NCBI GenBank assembly: GCA_003331585.1
Contig: QOPG01000004.1
Coordinates: 1 to 64,000, forward strand
Direction of reading: 5' to 3'
Length of the DNA: 64,000 nt
From: Gammaproteobacteria bacterium
GTDB taxonomy: Bacteria > Pseudomonadota > Gammaproteobacteria > Steroidobacterales > Woeseiaceae
In this document: in pieces, positions 26,681 to 37,156 of the stretch
Numbering within the stretch: the stretch's first letter is position 1
How the letters are laid out: each line of letters begins with the position of its first letter
Position numbers and translations under genes: made by a program
Notes under the pieces: generated by a model
The model's database searches: none
What the model was told of the DNA's origin: nothing
Seen by the model: the letters and a program-made list of their open reading frames with translations, nothing else

Positions 26681-28105
26681 ATGTCAGGATTAAATAAGCA
26701 AGTTAAGTTAAAAATTGATGATGCTCTTGCAAGTCAACAGAGCTATGCGCTAGAGCTTCGAAAGTCAGACTATAAAAGAAGAATTGAAGTGCTAGATCGA
26801 TTTGAAAAGGTATTTCGAGCCTCAGAAGAAAAAATATACAAATCTGCCGCCGACGATTTTGGTAAGCCGCAAGCTGAAGCGGATATAGCAGAGATAATGC
26901 CAGTTCTGATGGAGCTTAAGCATGTACGTAAAAATCTGAAAAAATGGATGAAGCCGATTCCGGTTAAAGCGACCATGATGCTATTTGGCACTTCATCGAA
27001 AATTGTCAAGGAGCCAAAGGGCGTAACCTTAATAGTTTCACCTTGGAATTATCCCTTTTACCTAACTTTTGGCCCTATGATCTGGTCTATTGCGGCAGGT
27101 AATACAGTCATCATAAAGCCTTCAGAGATGACACCTAACATGTCTGCTATTATCAGTGAGATTGTCGAAAAAGCATTCAGTCCAGAGGAAGTTTGTCTAT
27201 TTCAAGGAGATGCTGTCGTGGCCAGTTATTTAACTAGTTTACCTTTTGATCATATTTTCTTCACGGGTAGTCCGGCGGTTGGAAAACACGTAATGGCGGC
27301 TGCGGCGAAAAATCTAACGTCAGTAACATTAGAGTTGGGTGGTAAAAGTCCAGTAATAGTCGACAAGTCGGTAGACATTAAAAAAGCTGTGAAATCGATT
27401 GCCTGGGGTAAGTTTGTCAATAATGGGCAAACTTGTATTGCGCCAGATTATCTCTATGCTCACGAGTCAATTAAAGGTGAATTTGTTACAGAATTGGTGG
27501 CCTGTATTGAAAAACAGTATGGTCTAGGTAATGTTGCTAGGGACAATGATGATTACTGCCAGATCGTCAATGATACTCACTACCAACGTATTAAAAGACT
27601 GTTGACCGATGCGCAAGCACGAGGTGGTAAGCTGGTTACAGGAGGTCAAACTGATGACACGAAACGATTTATAGCACCAACATTGATTGAAGGAATGGCG
27701 AGGAATGCAGCTATCATGTCTGAGGAGATATTTGGCCCTTTATTACCGATAATTACCTTTACTGATCTTGATGAAGTGATCTCATATATCAATAGTAAGC
27801 CTAAACCCTTGGCCCTATATATTTTTAGCAAAAATAGTCGCAATATTGAAAAAATACTGACTGAAACTAGTGCGGGTGATTCCTGCATCAACCAAACTAT
27901 GATGCATAATGCGCACCAGAATCTGCCGTTTGGTGGGGTTAACAACAGTGGCATTGGTAAGTCGGGAGGTGTTTGGGGATTTGATGCCTTCAGTCATGAA
28001 CGAAGTGTATTAACTGATAAATTTAGCTCTGCATCAATGCTGCACCCGCCCTACACGTCGAAGGTTAGAAAATTGATCAAAATGGCTATTAAGATGGTGT
28101 CATAA
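26681..28105 (+). CDS. Class 3 aldehyde dehydrogenase
   Basis: This 474-residue NAD(P)-dependent aldehyde dehydrogenase has the ALDH3/fatty-aldehyde layout: VSPWNYPFYLTFGPMIWSIAAGNTVIIKPSE, GSPAVGKHVM, the general base Glu218 in LELGGKSPV, the nucleophile Cys252 in NNGQTCIAPDY, EEIFGPLLPI, and LPFGGVNNSGIGKSGG. The C terminus ends in a basic amphipathic segment, as in membrane-associated relatives. Placement opposite a spermidine dehydrogenase-like gene suggests it oxidises the aminoaldehyde product, but class 3 enzymes usually prefer longer aliphatic or aromatic aldehydes, so this is open. AGAGG ribosome-binding site precedes ATG. One hand-counted line is 48% GC. Confidence 0.9.
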   Translation: MSGLNKQVKLKIDDALASQQSYALELRKSDYKRRIEVLDRFEKVFRASEEKIYKSAADDFGKPQAEADIAEIMPVLMELKHVRKNLKKWMKPIPVKATMMLFGTSSKIVKEPKGVTLIVSPWNYPFYLTFGPMIWSIAAGNTVIIKPSEMTPNMSAIISEIVEKAFSPEEVCLFQGDAVVASYLTSLPFDHIFFTGSPAVGKHVMAAAAKNLTSVTLELGGKSPVIVDKSVDIKKAVKSIAWGKFVNNGQTCIAPDYLYAHESIKGEFVTELVACIEKQYGLGNVARDNDDYCQIVNDTHYQRIKRLLTDAQARGGKLVTGGQTDDTKRFIAPTLIEGMARNAAIMSEEIFGPLLPIITFTDLDEVISYINSKPKPLALYIFSKNSRNIEKILTETSAGDSCINQTMMHNAHQNLPFGGVNNSGIGKSGGVWGFDAFSHERSVLTDKFSSASMLHPPYTSKVRKLIKMAIKMVS

Positions 28106-28118
28106 TTAATTTTAAATG

Positions 28119-28152
28119 TTGCTCAGCTTATTTCAGGGCTGCCAGTGAGCAA
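28119..28152. terminator. Candidate bidirectional hairpin between convergent genes
   Basis: TTGCTCA (28119-28125) and TGAGCAA (28146-28152) are perfectly complementary 7-base arms around a 20-base loop that can pair further (AGC/GCT). It sits in the 59-base gap between the convergent aldehyde dehydrogenase and MATE stop codons, where a shared terminator is expected. There is no clear T-run on either side, so termination strength is doubtful. Confidence 0.4.
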
Positions 28153-28164
28153 GAATTGAAGCAA

Positions 28165-29517
28165 TCAATCCATCTTTTCGATCTGACCTGATACTGAATT
28201 TACCGCCCAACGGTAGGCAATAATTCCTGAAATAATATTCGCTGTGGCATATGCAATGAATATTCCACTCATAGAAAAGTAGATTTCTAGTATATAAGCC
28301 ATCGGGATATATATAATTACCATTCTGATAAGACTGATTACAACAGCCGGAGATGGTTTTCCCATGCCATTAAATGCGGCATTCATTGTCATCACAATCC
28401 CATAAGCTCCATAACTGATCGGGGCGAATAACAAAAACAAAGATGCAGCTTCTATTACTGATTCACTTTGACTGAACAGTAATGGCAAAGTATCTCGATA
28501 AATAATTAAAATAGCTGCGAAAAATAAACCAACTGATAAACAGAAGATAGAGCATTGTTTAAGAGCTTGAAATATTCTTTTTGATTTTTTTGCTGAAAGA
28601 TTTTGACCAACAAAAGGTCCAATAATCGCTGAAAGCGCATAAAACATAACCAATACAACGGATTCAATTCGACTAGCAACGCCAAACCCAGCCACAACCT
28701 CAGGGCCATATGTAGCTAACATAGCGGTTATCACAGCGGTAGCAATTGGAATTATAGTATTGGTTGCTGCAGCTGGAATCCCTACATGAAGGATATCAGA
28801 CCAAGAAGATTTCATTTCCGAGAAACTTGGTTTTTCATAACTCAACATATTTAAGCGGTGGCTCATAAAATATATAGTTCCTAGAAAAATCGCACCTCTT
28901 GAAATCAAAGCTGCCATTGCTGCTCCTTTCAGCCCCATAGCAGGAATCGGACCAAAACCAAAAATCATGATTGGATCAATAGCTATATTTGCAATTGAAG
29001 CAATTATCATCAATAAACTTGGCAAGCGTGTGTCTCCGGTGGCACGCATACTGCTCATTCCAACCATACCTACAACAACAAATGGAACACCTAGATACAG
29101 TATTTCCATATAACCTCTAATAAGAGGAATCATTTCTTCAGGAGCACCCAAAGTTAGGAATAACCTATCTATAGTCATTATTCCTAAAAAGCTAATACTG
29201 CCGGTTATAATAAATGAAAGTAATAAACTATCGGTTGCTAATCTTGCAGCACGAACCGGATCATTCGCTCCAATAGCCCTTGCTACCACCGATGAAGTTC
29301 CAGCACCTAATCCAATAGCGACGCTCATGACTATCATTAATATTGGATAAGCAAAGCTCAATGCCGCTAATTCCCAATCCCCCACCATACCGATGAAAAA
29401 AGCGTCTGCAAAACCTTGTAACATCATTGTAAAAACACCAAAAAAAACTGGCACAGTCATTTTGACGAGATGCTCACCTACTGGTCCTTTAGTTAGTCGG
29501 GCTTGCTGTGATTCCAT
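28165..29517 (-). CDS. MATE efflux transporter (MepA/VmrA-like)
   Basis: A 450-residue, 12-helix MATE protein distinct from the DinF type upstream. Typical features are VPVFFGVFTMMLQGFADAFFIGMVG at helix 1-2, GLGAGTSSVVARAIGAND, and the repeated second-half counterpart ATAVITAMLATYGPEVVAGFGVASRIE. The small loop MRATGDTRLP is a common MATE segment. Substrate cannot be read; nearness to polyamine-oxidation-like genes invites, but does not show, export of amines or aldehyde products. A perfect 14-base palindrome lies about 50 bases upstream. Confidence 0.85.
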   Translation of the reverse strand: MESQQARLTKGPVGEHLVKMTVPVFFGVFTMMLQGFADAFFIGMVGDWELAALSFAYPILMIVMSVAIGLGAGTSSVVARAIGANDPVRAARLATDSLLLSFIITGSISFLGIMTIDRLFLTLGAPEEMIPLIRGYMEILYLGVPFVVVGMVGMSSMRATGDTRLPSLLMIIASIANIAIDPIMIFGFGPIPAMGLKGAAMAALISRGAIFLGTIYFMSHRLNMLSYEKPSFSEMKSSWSDILHVGIPAAATNTIIPIATAVITAMLATYGPEVVAGFGVASRIESVVLVMFYALSAIIGPFVGQNLSAKKSKRIFQALKQCSIFCLSVGLFFAAILIIYRDTLPLLFSQSESVIEAASLFLLFAPISYGAYGIVMTMNAAFNGMGKPSPAVVISLIRMVIIYIPMAYILEIYFSMSGIFIAYATANIISGIIAYRWAVNSVSGQIEKMD

Positions 29518-29565
29518 TCCTAATCCTAAGTTATATTGTAGAAATATACTGTGCTATGAAATATC

Positions 29566-29579
29566 ATATCTCGAGATAT
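29566..29579. promoter_or_regulatory. 14-bp perfect palindrome upstream of a MATE gene
   Basis: ATATCTCGAGATAT is fully self-complementary and lies 49-62 bases upstream of the minus-strand MATE start at 29517, in a 111-base gap after gltD. TetR- and MarR-type repressors that control efflux genes bind such symmetrical sites, but no regulator gene is adjacent. Operator function is inference. Confidence 0.35.
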
Positions 29580-29628
29580 ATAAAGTACTTCGCCAATATA
29601 GTAGCTAAAATTTTATTCCTTACACTTT

Positions 29629-31044
<1,416 letters not shown>

Positions 31045-34000
31045 TTAAGCCGCGTCTCTTAATGAGGCAATTAATGATCCCAGTTCAGATGCTTTAGGTT
31101 TTACAACCCAAAACTTTGATAAAAAAGATCTGTAATCTTGTAAAATTTCTTGTGCTACATCGCTTTCTGTAGCCTCGTAGTGATCAGTTATCAATGACCT
31201 CAAGTGATGAGCATGTGCTTCCATATTTTCTGGTGTTATACGATGGATATCGATTAACTCATGATTATATAAATCCACAAATTTTCTATCGAGATCCAAT
31301 ACATAAGAAAACCCTCCTGTCATTCCTGCACCAAAATTTAATCCTGTCGGTCCAAGAACGACTACTACTCCATCTGTCATATATTCACAGCAGTGATCAC
31401 CAGCACCCTCTATAACAGAGACTGCACCTGAATTCCTCACAGCAAATCTCTCTCCTGCTTGTCCGCTAGCGAATAATTTTCCTCCAGTGGCTCCATATAG
31501 ACATGTGTTACCAATTATGACTGTTTCACTGGGTAAAAATTTTCTATTTTCGGGTGGTTTAATCGTGATTCTTCCTCCACCCATACCTTTACCCACGTAG
31601 TCATTTGCATCACCTGTTAAGTTAATATTCAAACCTTCAACATTGAAGGCACCCAAACTTTGTCCAGCCGTCCCTTTTAGATTTAAATAAATAGGCGCAT
31701 CTGATATTCCTTTACCACCGTTCAATCGAGCTATTTCACCTGATAATTTTGCACCGATCGACCTGTTATTATTATAGATATCAAAAAAGAACTCGCCTCC
31801 TGTTTTATCTTTAATACAAGAAAGTGTTTCCTTGAGGATAGTTTCGGCTAATTCACCTTTATCGTATGGATCATTTCCTGGTGCTGAACAAAACCTAGGT
31901 TTATTTTTTGTTAGACCATCTGAGTCAATGATGGGTCTCAAATCTAGGCTGCTTTGTCTTTTTGTCTCACCTGGTAGTATTTCAATTAAATCAGTTCGAC
32001 CAATTATTTCTTCTAAACTTTTTACACCCAGCTTTGCCAACCAATAACGCACGTCTTTAGCAATAAATGTAAAGAAATTAATTATCATGTCAGGTAACCC
32101 AATAAAATACTCACTTCTTAAGACATTATTTTGTGTCGCCACGCCTGTTGCGCAATTATTTAAGTGACATATTCTTAAATATTTACAGCCAAGAGCAACC
32201 ATCGGCCCGGTACCGAATCCAAAACTCTCCGCTCCCAAAAGAGCTGCCTTTATTACATCCAATCCAGTCTTAAGGCCACCATCGGTTTGCAATATAACTT
32301 TATGCCTCATGTCGTTTTTACTAAGAACTTGATGCGTTTCTGATAATCCCAATTCCCATGGGCTTCCTGCGTACTTAACAGAGCTAAGGGGGCTTGCACC
32401 TGTTCCACCATCATGTCCAGATATCGTAATCAAGTCAGCATATGCTTTGACTACTCCAGCTGCGATGGTTCCTACACCTGGCTCTGCGACTAGCTTGACT
32501 GAAACAAGTGCTTTTGGGTTAACCTGCTTAAGATCAAAAATCAATTGAGATAAATCTTCAATAGAATATATATCATGATGAGGTGGAGGGGAGATTAAAC
32601 CAACACCCGGTTTCGCGTACCTCAGTTTGGCTATCATCTTATTAACTTTATGGCCAGGCAATTGGCCGCCCTCTCCAGGCTTCGCTCCTTGAGCAATTTT
32701 TATCTGGATAACTTCAGCATTGACGAGATACTCGGCTGTAACTCCGAATCTCCCAGAAGCTATTTGTTTTATTTTAGATCTCCTCTCATTGTTATAACGA
32801 GAAGGATCCTCGCCTCCTTCTCCTGAGTTGGACCTTCCACCCAATCTATTCATTCCAATAGCCAAGGCTTCATGAGCTTCAGGCGATAAAGCCCCAAGAG
32901 ACATCCCAGCACTATCAAAACGCTTGATAATATTACTCAAAGGCTCAACATCATCTACATCAATTTTTTTACCTAATGGCACTGGCTTCATTAAGTCCCT
33001 CAGAGTCGAAACAGGTCTTTGATTAACCAGATTTGCATATTTTATGTAGGTATCAAAACTGCTTGTTTTCACTGCTGCTTGCAGTGTTGATATCACCTCA
33101 GGATTATAACAGTGGTACTCACCATCATGGACATACTTATATAGACCCCCTTGAGATAATGGCTCTCCTGAAGAATTAGATAGTAAAGTAAGTTGCCTTT
33201 GATCCTCCTCTAAATCAGAAAATTTTGCCCCTTGTATACGGCTCACAGTTCCTCGAAAACAAAAATCAACAATCTCTTCATGCAAACCTATAATTTCAAA
33301 TAATTGTGCGCCTCTGTAACTTGCAACAGAAGATATTCCCATTTTTGACATAATTTTAAATAGGCCTTTCCTTATACCTCTTCTGTAACTTCTGCCCAAT
33401 TGCTGTGTTCTATCAACATTTCCTCTTCTTGCTAGATCATGCAAACTTTGATAAATCAAATACGGATAAACAGCGGTAGCCCCATATCCAATTAAACATG
33501 CAAAATGATGGGAATCTCTAGCCACAGCCGTCTCGACAATAATATTAGTTCCACATCTCAAACCCAGTTTTATCAGATGATGATGCACTGCACCTGTTGC
33601 AAGAAGAGCATGGGCTGGAATCATATTTGATTTGAGATAACGATCACTGAGTAATATAAATGCTTTTTTTTCTATTGCAGCTGCTTCCGCTTCTCTGCAA
33701 ATTCTTTTTAGCGCATCTTTTAAGTTACCCGATTCAGGGTAATTCAAGTCTATGAAAGCATGTCTATCTCCAAACATTTCAGGCAATAGTAACTGCCTCA
33801 ATTTTTGTTGAGATAAGACAGGTGAATTTAAAATCACTTGATCAGCATGCTTTGATGACAAATCAAATAAGTTAGCAGCTCTGCCAATATTTGTTTGTAA
33901 TGTCATGACCACGCGCTCTCTCAGTGAATCTATTGGAGGATTGGTAACCTGAGCGAATTGTTGTCTGAAATAATCAAAAGGAGATCTAATTTTCTTCGAG

Positions 34001-35502
34001 AGCACTGGCATCGGTGTATCATCCCCCATTGAACCAACAGGCTCTTGCTCTGTAATTGCAAGAATACTAATAACCTCTTTAAGTTCTTCGCGTGTTAGAT
34101 TAAACATCTTTTGATAACTCAATAGCATTTCTTTATCCATTGGTTCAGCCGCAATTTTTCTATCAATTAACTGAGAGTCCAGATATCTAAAGCCATTCCT
34201 TAGCCATTTTTTATATGGTGATCCAGCTTTTATTTGATCGTGAATTTGATTATCACTGAGAATAGAGCCTTGCAGTAAGTCAACAGCGATCATTTCACCA
34301 GGTTTGAGTCGACCTTTCTTAATCACATTATCATCCGAATAATCATAGACACCGATTTCTGAAGCAATAGTTATATGCCGATCTTTTGTTATTACGTACC
34401 TTGCAGGCCTTAATCCGTTTCTATCAAGACAACACGCTGCGTAACGCCCATTCATAAATACGATTCCAGCAGGACCATCCCAGGGTTCCATGTGACATGA
34501 ATAAAATTCATAAAAAGCCCTTACATCTGAATCCATCATTTCGTTTGCTTGCCAGGCGGGAGGAATTAGAATTCTCATTGCTTCTAATAAGTTCATTCCA
34601 GAAATTTGCATCAGCTCTAACATGTTATCTAAAGTCGAAGAATCAGAACCAAATTCAGAAACAATAGGTCTCAGATCGGAAATATCACCCAATAAATCTG
34701 TATTAAAATATTTAGCTCTTGCTGATGCCCAATTTCTGTTTCCTTGGATTGTATTAATCTCTCCGTTATGGGCAAGATAACGAAATGGTTGGGCTAGCTT
34801 CCATTCAGGGAGTGTATTGGTAGAAAAACGCTGATGGAAAAGGCAAGAGGATGTAACTAGATTTTTATCTTGTAAATCCAAATAAAACTCGGATAGTGCG
34901 TGTGGCATTACCATACCTTTGTAACTGAGTGTTTCAGAAGAAAGGTGAGTGATATATGAAAACTCATCTAGATTTTTATACTGATTTTCGGCTCTTCTTC
35001 TTGCTAAAAATAATTTTCGCTCGAATAATGCATCCGAAATATTTTCAGGACAATTCACATAAACTTGCTCAATATAGGGGAGTGTTTTTTTTGCAATAGC
35101 TCCGCAAACAGAGCTATTAATCGGGACCTTTCTCCATCCTGCAATTTTAAGCTCTTCCTTTTGAATACAATCATTAATAATATTTTTTATGGCAGATCTT
35201 TTTTTTATATTTGGATTTAAAAAGACAGTTCCAACAGCAAATTTTTCATTCAATTTAATATTTAAATTACTAGCTTCTTGTTTTAGAAAATTTTGTGGAA
35301 AATTTAATAAAATACCACAGCCATCTCCAGTCGAACCATCAGCTGAAATAGCGCCTCGATGAGTTAATCGTTTTAACGCTGTAATTGCTGTTTCTATAAC
35401 CCAGTGACTAGGTTGATCATCTATATTTGCAATTAGACCAAAACCGCAACTATCGCGTTCAAAAGATGGGTCATATAAACCTCTTCTTTGTTTTTTGGTC
35501 AT
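31045..35502 (-). CDS. gltB: Glutamate synthase (NADPH) large subunit
   Basis: GltB uses glutamine and 2-oxoglutarate to make two glutamates, the ammonia-assimilation step after glutamine synthetase. The 1485-residue chain (E. coli 1486) has an 18-residue propeptide before Cys19 (RDSCGFG), which becomes the N-terminal nucleophile of the glutaminase domain. FMN-binding TIM-barrel motifs follow (PGEGGQLPGHKV, ISGHDGGTGASPLSS), then the [3Fe-4S] cysteines in CKYLRICHLNNCATG and the C-terminal beta-helix with repeated Gly patterns. The start has a GGAGGAG ribosome-binding site. Upstream lie a likely promoter and two inverted repeats. Confidence 0.98.
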   Translation of the reverse strand: MTKKQRRGLYDPSFERDSCGFGLIANIDDQPSHWVIETAITALKRLTHRGAISADGSTGDGCGILLNFPQNFLKQEASNLNIKLNEKFAVGTVFLNPNIKKRSAIKNIINDCIQKEELKIAGWRKVPINSSVCGAIAKKTLPYIEQVYVNCPENISDALFERKLFLARRRAENQYKNLDEFSYITHLSSETLSYKGMVMPHALSEFYLDLQDKNLVTSSCLFHQRFSTNTLPEWKLAQPFRYLAHNGEINTIQGNRNWASARAKYFNTDLLGDISDLRPIVSEFGSDSSTLDNMLELMQISGMNLLEAMRILIPPAWQANEMMDSDVRAFYEFYSCHMEPWDGPAGIVFMNGRYAACCLDRNGLRPARYVITKDRHITIASEIGVYDYSDDNVIKKGRLKPGEMIAVDLLQGSILSDNQIHDQIKAGSPYKKWLRNGFRYLDSQLIDRKIAAEPMDKEMLLSYQKMFNLTREELKEVISILAITEQEPVGSMGDDTPMPVLSKKIRSPFDYFRQQFAQVTNPPIDSLRERVVMTLQTNIGRAANLFDLSSKHADQVILNSPVLSQQKLRQLLLPEMFGDRHAFIDLNYPESGNLKDALKRICREAEAAAIEKKAFILLSDRYLKSNMIPAHALLATGAVHHHLIKLGLRCGTNIIVETAVARDSHHFACLIGYGATAVYPYLIYQSLHDLARRGNVDRTQQLGRSYRRGIRKGLFKIMSKMGISSVASYRGAQLFEIIGLHEEIVDFCFRGTVSRIQGAKFSDLEEDQRQLTLLSNSSGEPLSQGGLYKYVHDGEYHCYNPEVISTLQAAVKTSSFDTYIKYANLVNQRPVSTLRDLMKPVPLGKKIDVDDVEPLSNIIKRFDSAGMSLGALSPEAHEALAIGMNRLGGRSNSGEGGEDPSRYNNERRSKIKQIASGRFGVTAEYLVNAEVIQIKIAQGAKPGEGGQLPGHKVNKMIAKLRYAKPGVGLISPPPHHDIYSIEDLSQLIFDLKQVNPKALVSVKLVAEPGVGTIAAGVVKAYADLITISGHDGGTGASPLSSVKYAGSPWELGLSETHQVLSKNDMRHKVILQTDGGLKTGLDVIKAALLGAESFGFGTGPMVALGCKYLRICHLNNCATGVATQNNVLRSEYFIGLPDMIINFFTFIAKDVRYWLAKLGVKSLEEIIGRTDLIEILPGETKRQSSLDLRPIIDSDGLTKNKPRFCSAPGNDPYDKGELAETILKETLSCIKDKTGGEFFFDIYNNNRSIGAKLSGEIARLNGGKGISDAPIYLNLKGTAGQSLGAFNVEGLNINLTGDANDYVGKGMGGGRITIKPPENRKFLPSETVIIGNTCLYGATGGKLFASGQAGERFAVRNSGAVSVIEGAGDHCCEYMTDGVVVVLGPTGLNFGAGMTGGFSYVLDLDRKFVDLYNHELIDIHRITPENMEAHAHHLRSLITDHYEATESDVAQEILQDYRSFLSKFWVVKPKASELGSLIASLRDAA

Positions 35503-35547
35503 AACTCCTCCGGAGCATGCAAGTTAAATACCTGCAAACTCAGTTTG

Positions 35548-35576
35548 TATATAAAACAACTTCAAGTTGGTCTGAA
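35548..35576 (-). promoter_or_regulatory. Predicted promoter for gltBD
   Basis: Read on the minus strand, TTCAGA (35576-35571, 4 of 6) is followed after 17 bases by TATATA (35553-35548, 4 of 6), with a start expected near 35541 and a leader of about 40 bases. The spacer contains CAACTT-G-AAGTTG, a 13-base palindrome, so a repressor could bind between the boxes. Confidence 0.45.
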
Positions 35577-35585
35577 TATTCGACT

Positions 35586-35606
35586 TTTCAAATATTGTAT
35601 TTGAAA
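35586..35606. promoter_or_regulatory. 21-bp inverted repeat upstream of the gltB promoter
   Basis: TTTCAAATA-TTG-TATTTGAAA has perfect 9-base arms around three bases. Its centre is about 55 bases upstream of the predicted gltB transcription start, the position where LysR-type and similar activators commonly bind. It contains a T-N11-A core as LysR-type sites do. It is also 90 bases past the norM stop but lacks a T-run, so it is not a normal terminator. The regulator is unknown. Confidence 0.45.
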
Positions 35607-35696
35607 GAGATGAAATCGCGTTTTTTATTGTGCTCCTTTGAAAAAAAGGAGAAGTTAAGTATATGATATTTCGGTGTTTAATTCCAGTTAGAGAGA

Positions 35697-37034
35697 CTAC
35701 TGATGTGAGGCAGAAACATTATTCAATCGGTTTGTGAGCAATATAGCTGCAACAGATAATCCCAAAACGAATCCGCACCATATAAAACTCGGTGGCAACT
35801 TGTATACTTTTCCTAAAACATAAGACAAAGGGAATGCCAAAACCCAATAGGAAAATAAGTTAATTATCATAGGTACTTTTGTATCTTTATAACCTCTTAG
35901 TGCACCAGCTGCACCAATCTGAATTCCGTCAACAATCTGAAAAATAGCGGCTACTAAAAGTAAATTCATTGCCATGTCCTTAATAAATTTATTATTTGTA
36001 TACAAATCTATGATTTCACCCCTAATCAATAACAGTAAACATGAAGATATAAGCATGAATAATCCGCAAATAAATACGCCTGTATATGCATAAACTCTAG
36101 CTTGATTATTATCGCTCTTTCCTAGTGACTGGCCCACTTTAACTGTGGTTGCTGCACTGATTGCGAGAGGAATCATAAAGGTAACTGTGATGACATTTAA
36201 AGCAATTTGATTAGCACTTGTAATTATTGCACCCAAAGTTCCAATCATGATTGATACGGCTGAGAAAAGGCCTGCTTCAGCTGTTACAGATATAGATATA
36301 GGGATACCAAGTTTAAGAATTTCGCGCATGATGGTTAATCGAAATGCTGTAGCTTTTTCGAAAATCTTTAGCTTCTTATATCTTGGGTTCATAAAAACAT
36401 AACAAGAGAGATAAAAAAACACCAACCACATTGAAATAGCACTTGCTAAACCGCAACCAAGAACTCCCAATTTTGGTGCACCAAAATTTCCAAAAATAAA
36501 AGTGTAATTTAACAAGATGTTAAGAATGAGTGCCAAAACTGATGAATACATAACTGGCCGAGTAAAACCTATGCCCTCAGTTGTATATCGAAAAACAAGG
36601 AAAAGGAAAATTCCTGGAGCACCATAAATAATAGTAGTTGTAAATTCGATTACAAGATGACGAAATTCAATATCTATACCCACAGCCTCAAGTAAAATAG
36701 TTATGAACTGTTTTATAAGCAAAATTACAATAACTCCGATAAAGAAACTCATCAAACATGCCTGACGAGAATATCGACCAATGAGCTGTTCTTTCTTTTC
36801 ACCAAATAAACGGGCAACAATTGGTGACATCGCCATCATCATCCCGTTGTATGCTTGAAAAATTAAAAACCAGATACTTCCTCCAACTGCTACCGCAGCT
36901 AATTCTTTGGGGCCTAATTGCCCAGCCATCAGCGCATCTGTAACTTGGATACCGGCTATTGCAAGATTGTTCGCAATTAATGGGGAAGCAAGTTTTAAAA
37001 TTGAAGTTATATTGTTAAAAGTAATTTTCTGCAT
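35697..37034 (-). CDS. norM: MATE efflux transporter, NorM subfamily
   Basis: A 445-residue, 12-helix sodium- or proton-coupled multidrug exporter. NorM-type features include the opening ILKLASPLIANNLAIAGIQVTDALMAGQLG, MMMAMSPIVARLFGEKK, and VDGIQIGAAGALRGYKDTKVPM, the conserved TM10-11 loop of the family. It is the third MATE gene within 14 kb, each from a different subfamily. It is divergent from the thiolase gene across 122 bases and co-directional with gltBD, separated by 194 bases with its own likely promoter for gltB. Confidence 0.88.
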   Translation of the reverse strand: MQKITFNNITSILKLASPLIANNLAIAGIQVTDALMAGQLGPKELAAVAVGGSIWFLIFQAYNGMMMAMSPIVARLFGEKKEQLIGRYSRQACLMSFFIGVIVILLIKQFITILLEAVGIDIEFRHLVIEFTTTIIYGAPGIFLFLVFRYTTEGIGFTRPVMYSSVLALILNILLNYTFIFGNFGAPKLGVLGCGLASAISMWLVFFYLSCYVFMNPRYKKLKIFEKATAFRLTIMREILKLGIPISISVTAEAGLFSAVSIMIGTLGAIITSANQIALNVITVTFMIPLAISAATTVKVGQSLGKSDNNQARVYAYTGVFICGLFMLISSCLLLLIRGEIIDLYTNNKFIKDMAMNLLLVAAIFQIVDGIQIGAAGALRGYKDTKVPMIINLFSYWVLAFPLSYVLGKVYKLPPSFIWCGFVLGLSVAAILLTNRLNNVSASHQ

Positions 37035-37156
37035 GATTTTAAAACTATTTATTTATGAATGTGCTAATCGACATCTCTTCATCAAAAAATTAAGTGAATG
37101 GCGTATAATGTTAACCTGATAATAAATAAATTAAATATATTTAGGAGATAAGCGAG

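Noticed and set aside
35633-35651. CTCCTTT-GAAAA-AAAGGAG hairpin between norM and gltB considered as a norM terminator
   Set aside because: The arms are perfect, but neither strand has a following T-run, and the arms resemble ribosome-binding-site complement, so a terminator call is not supported.
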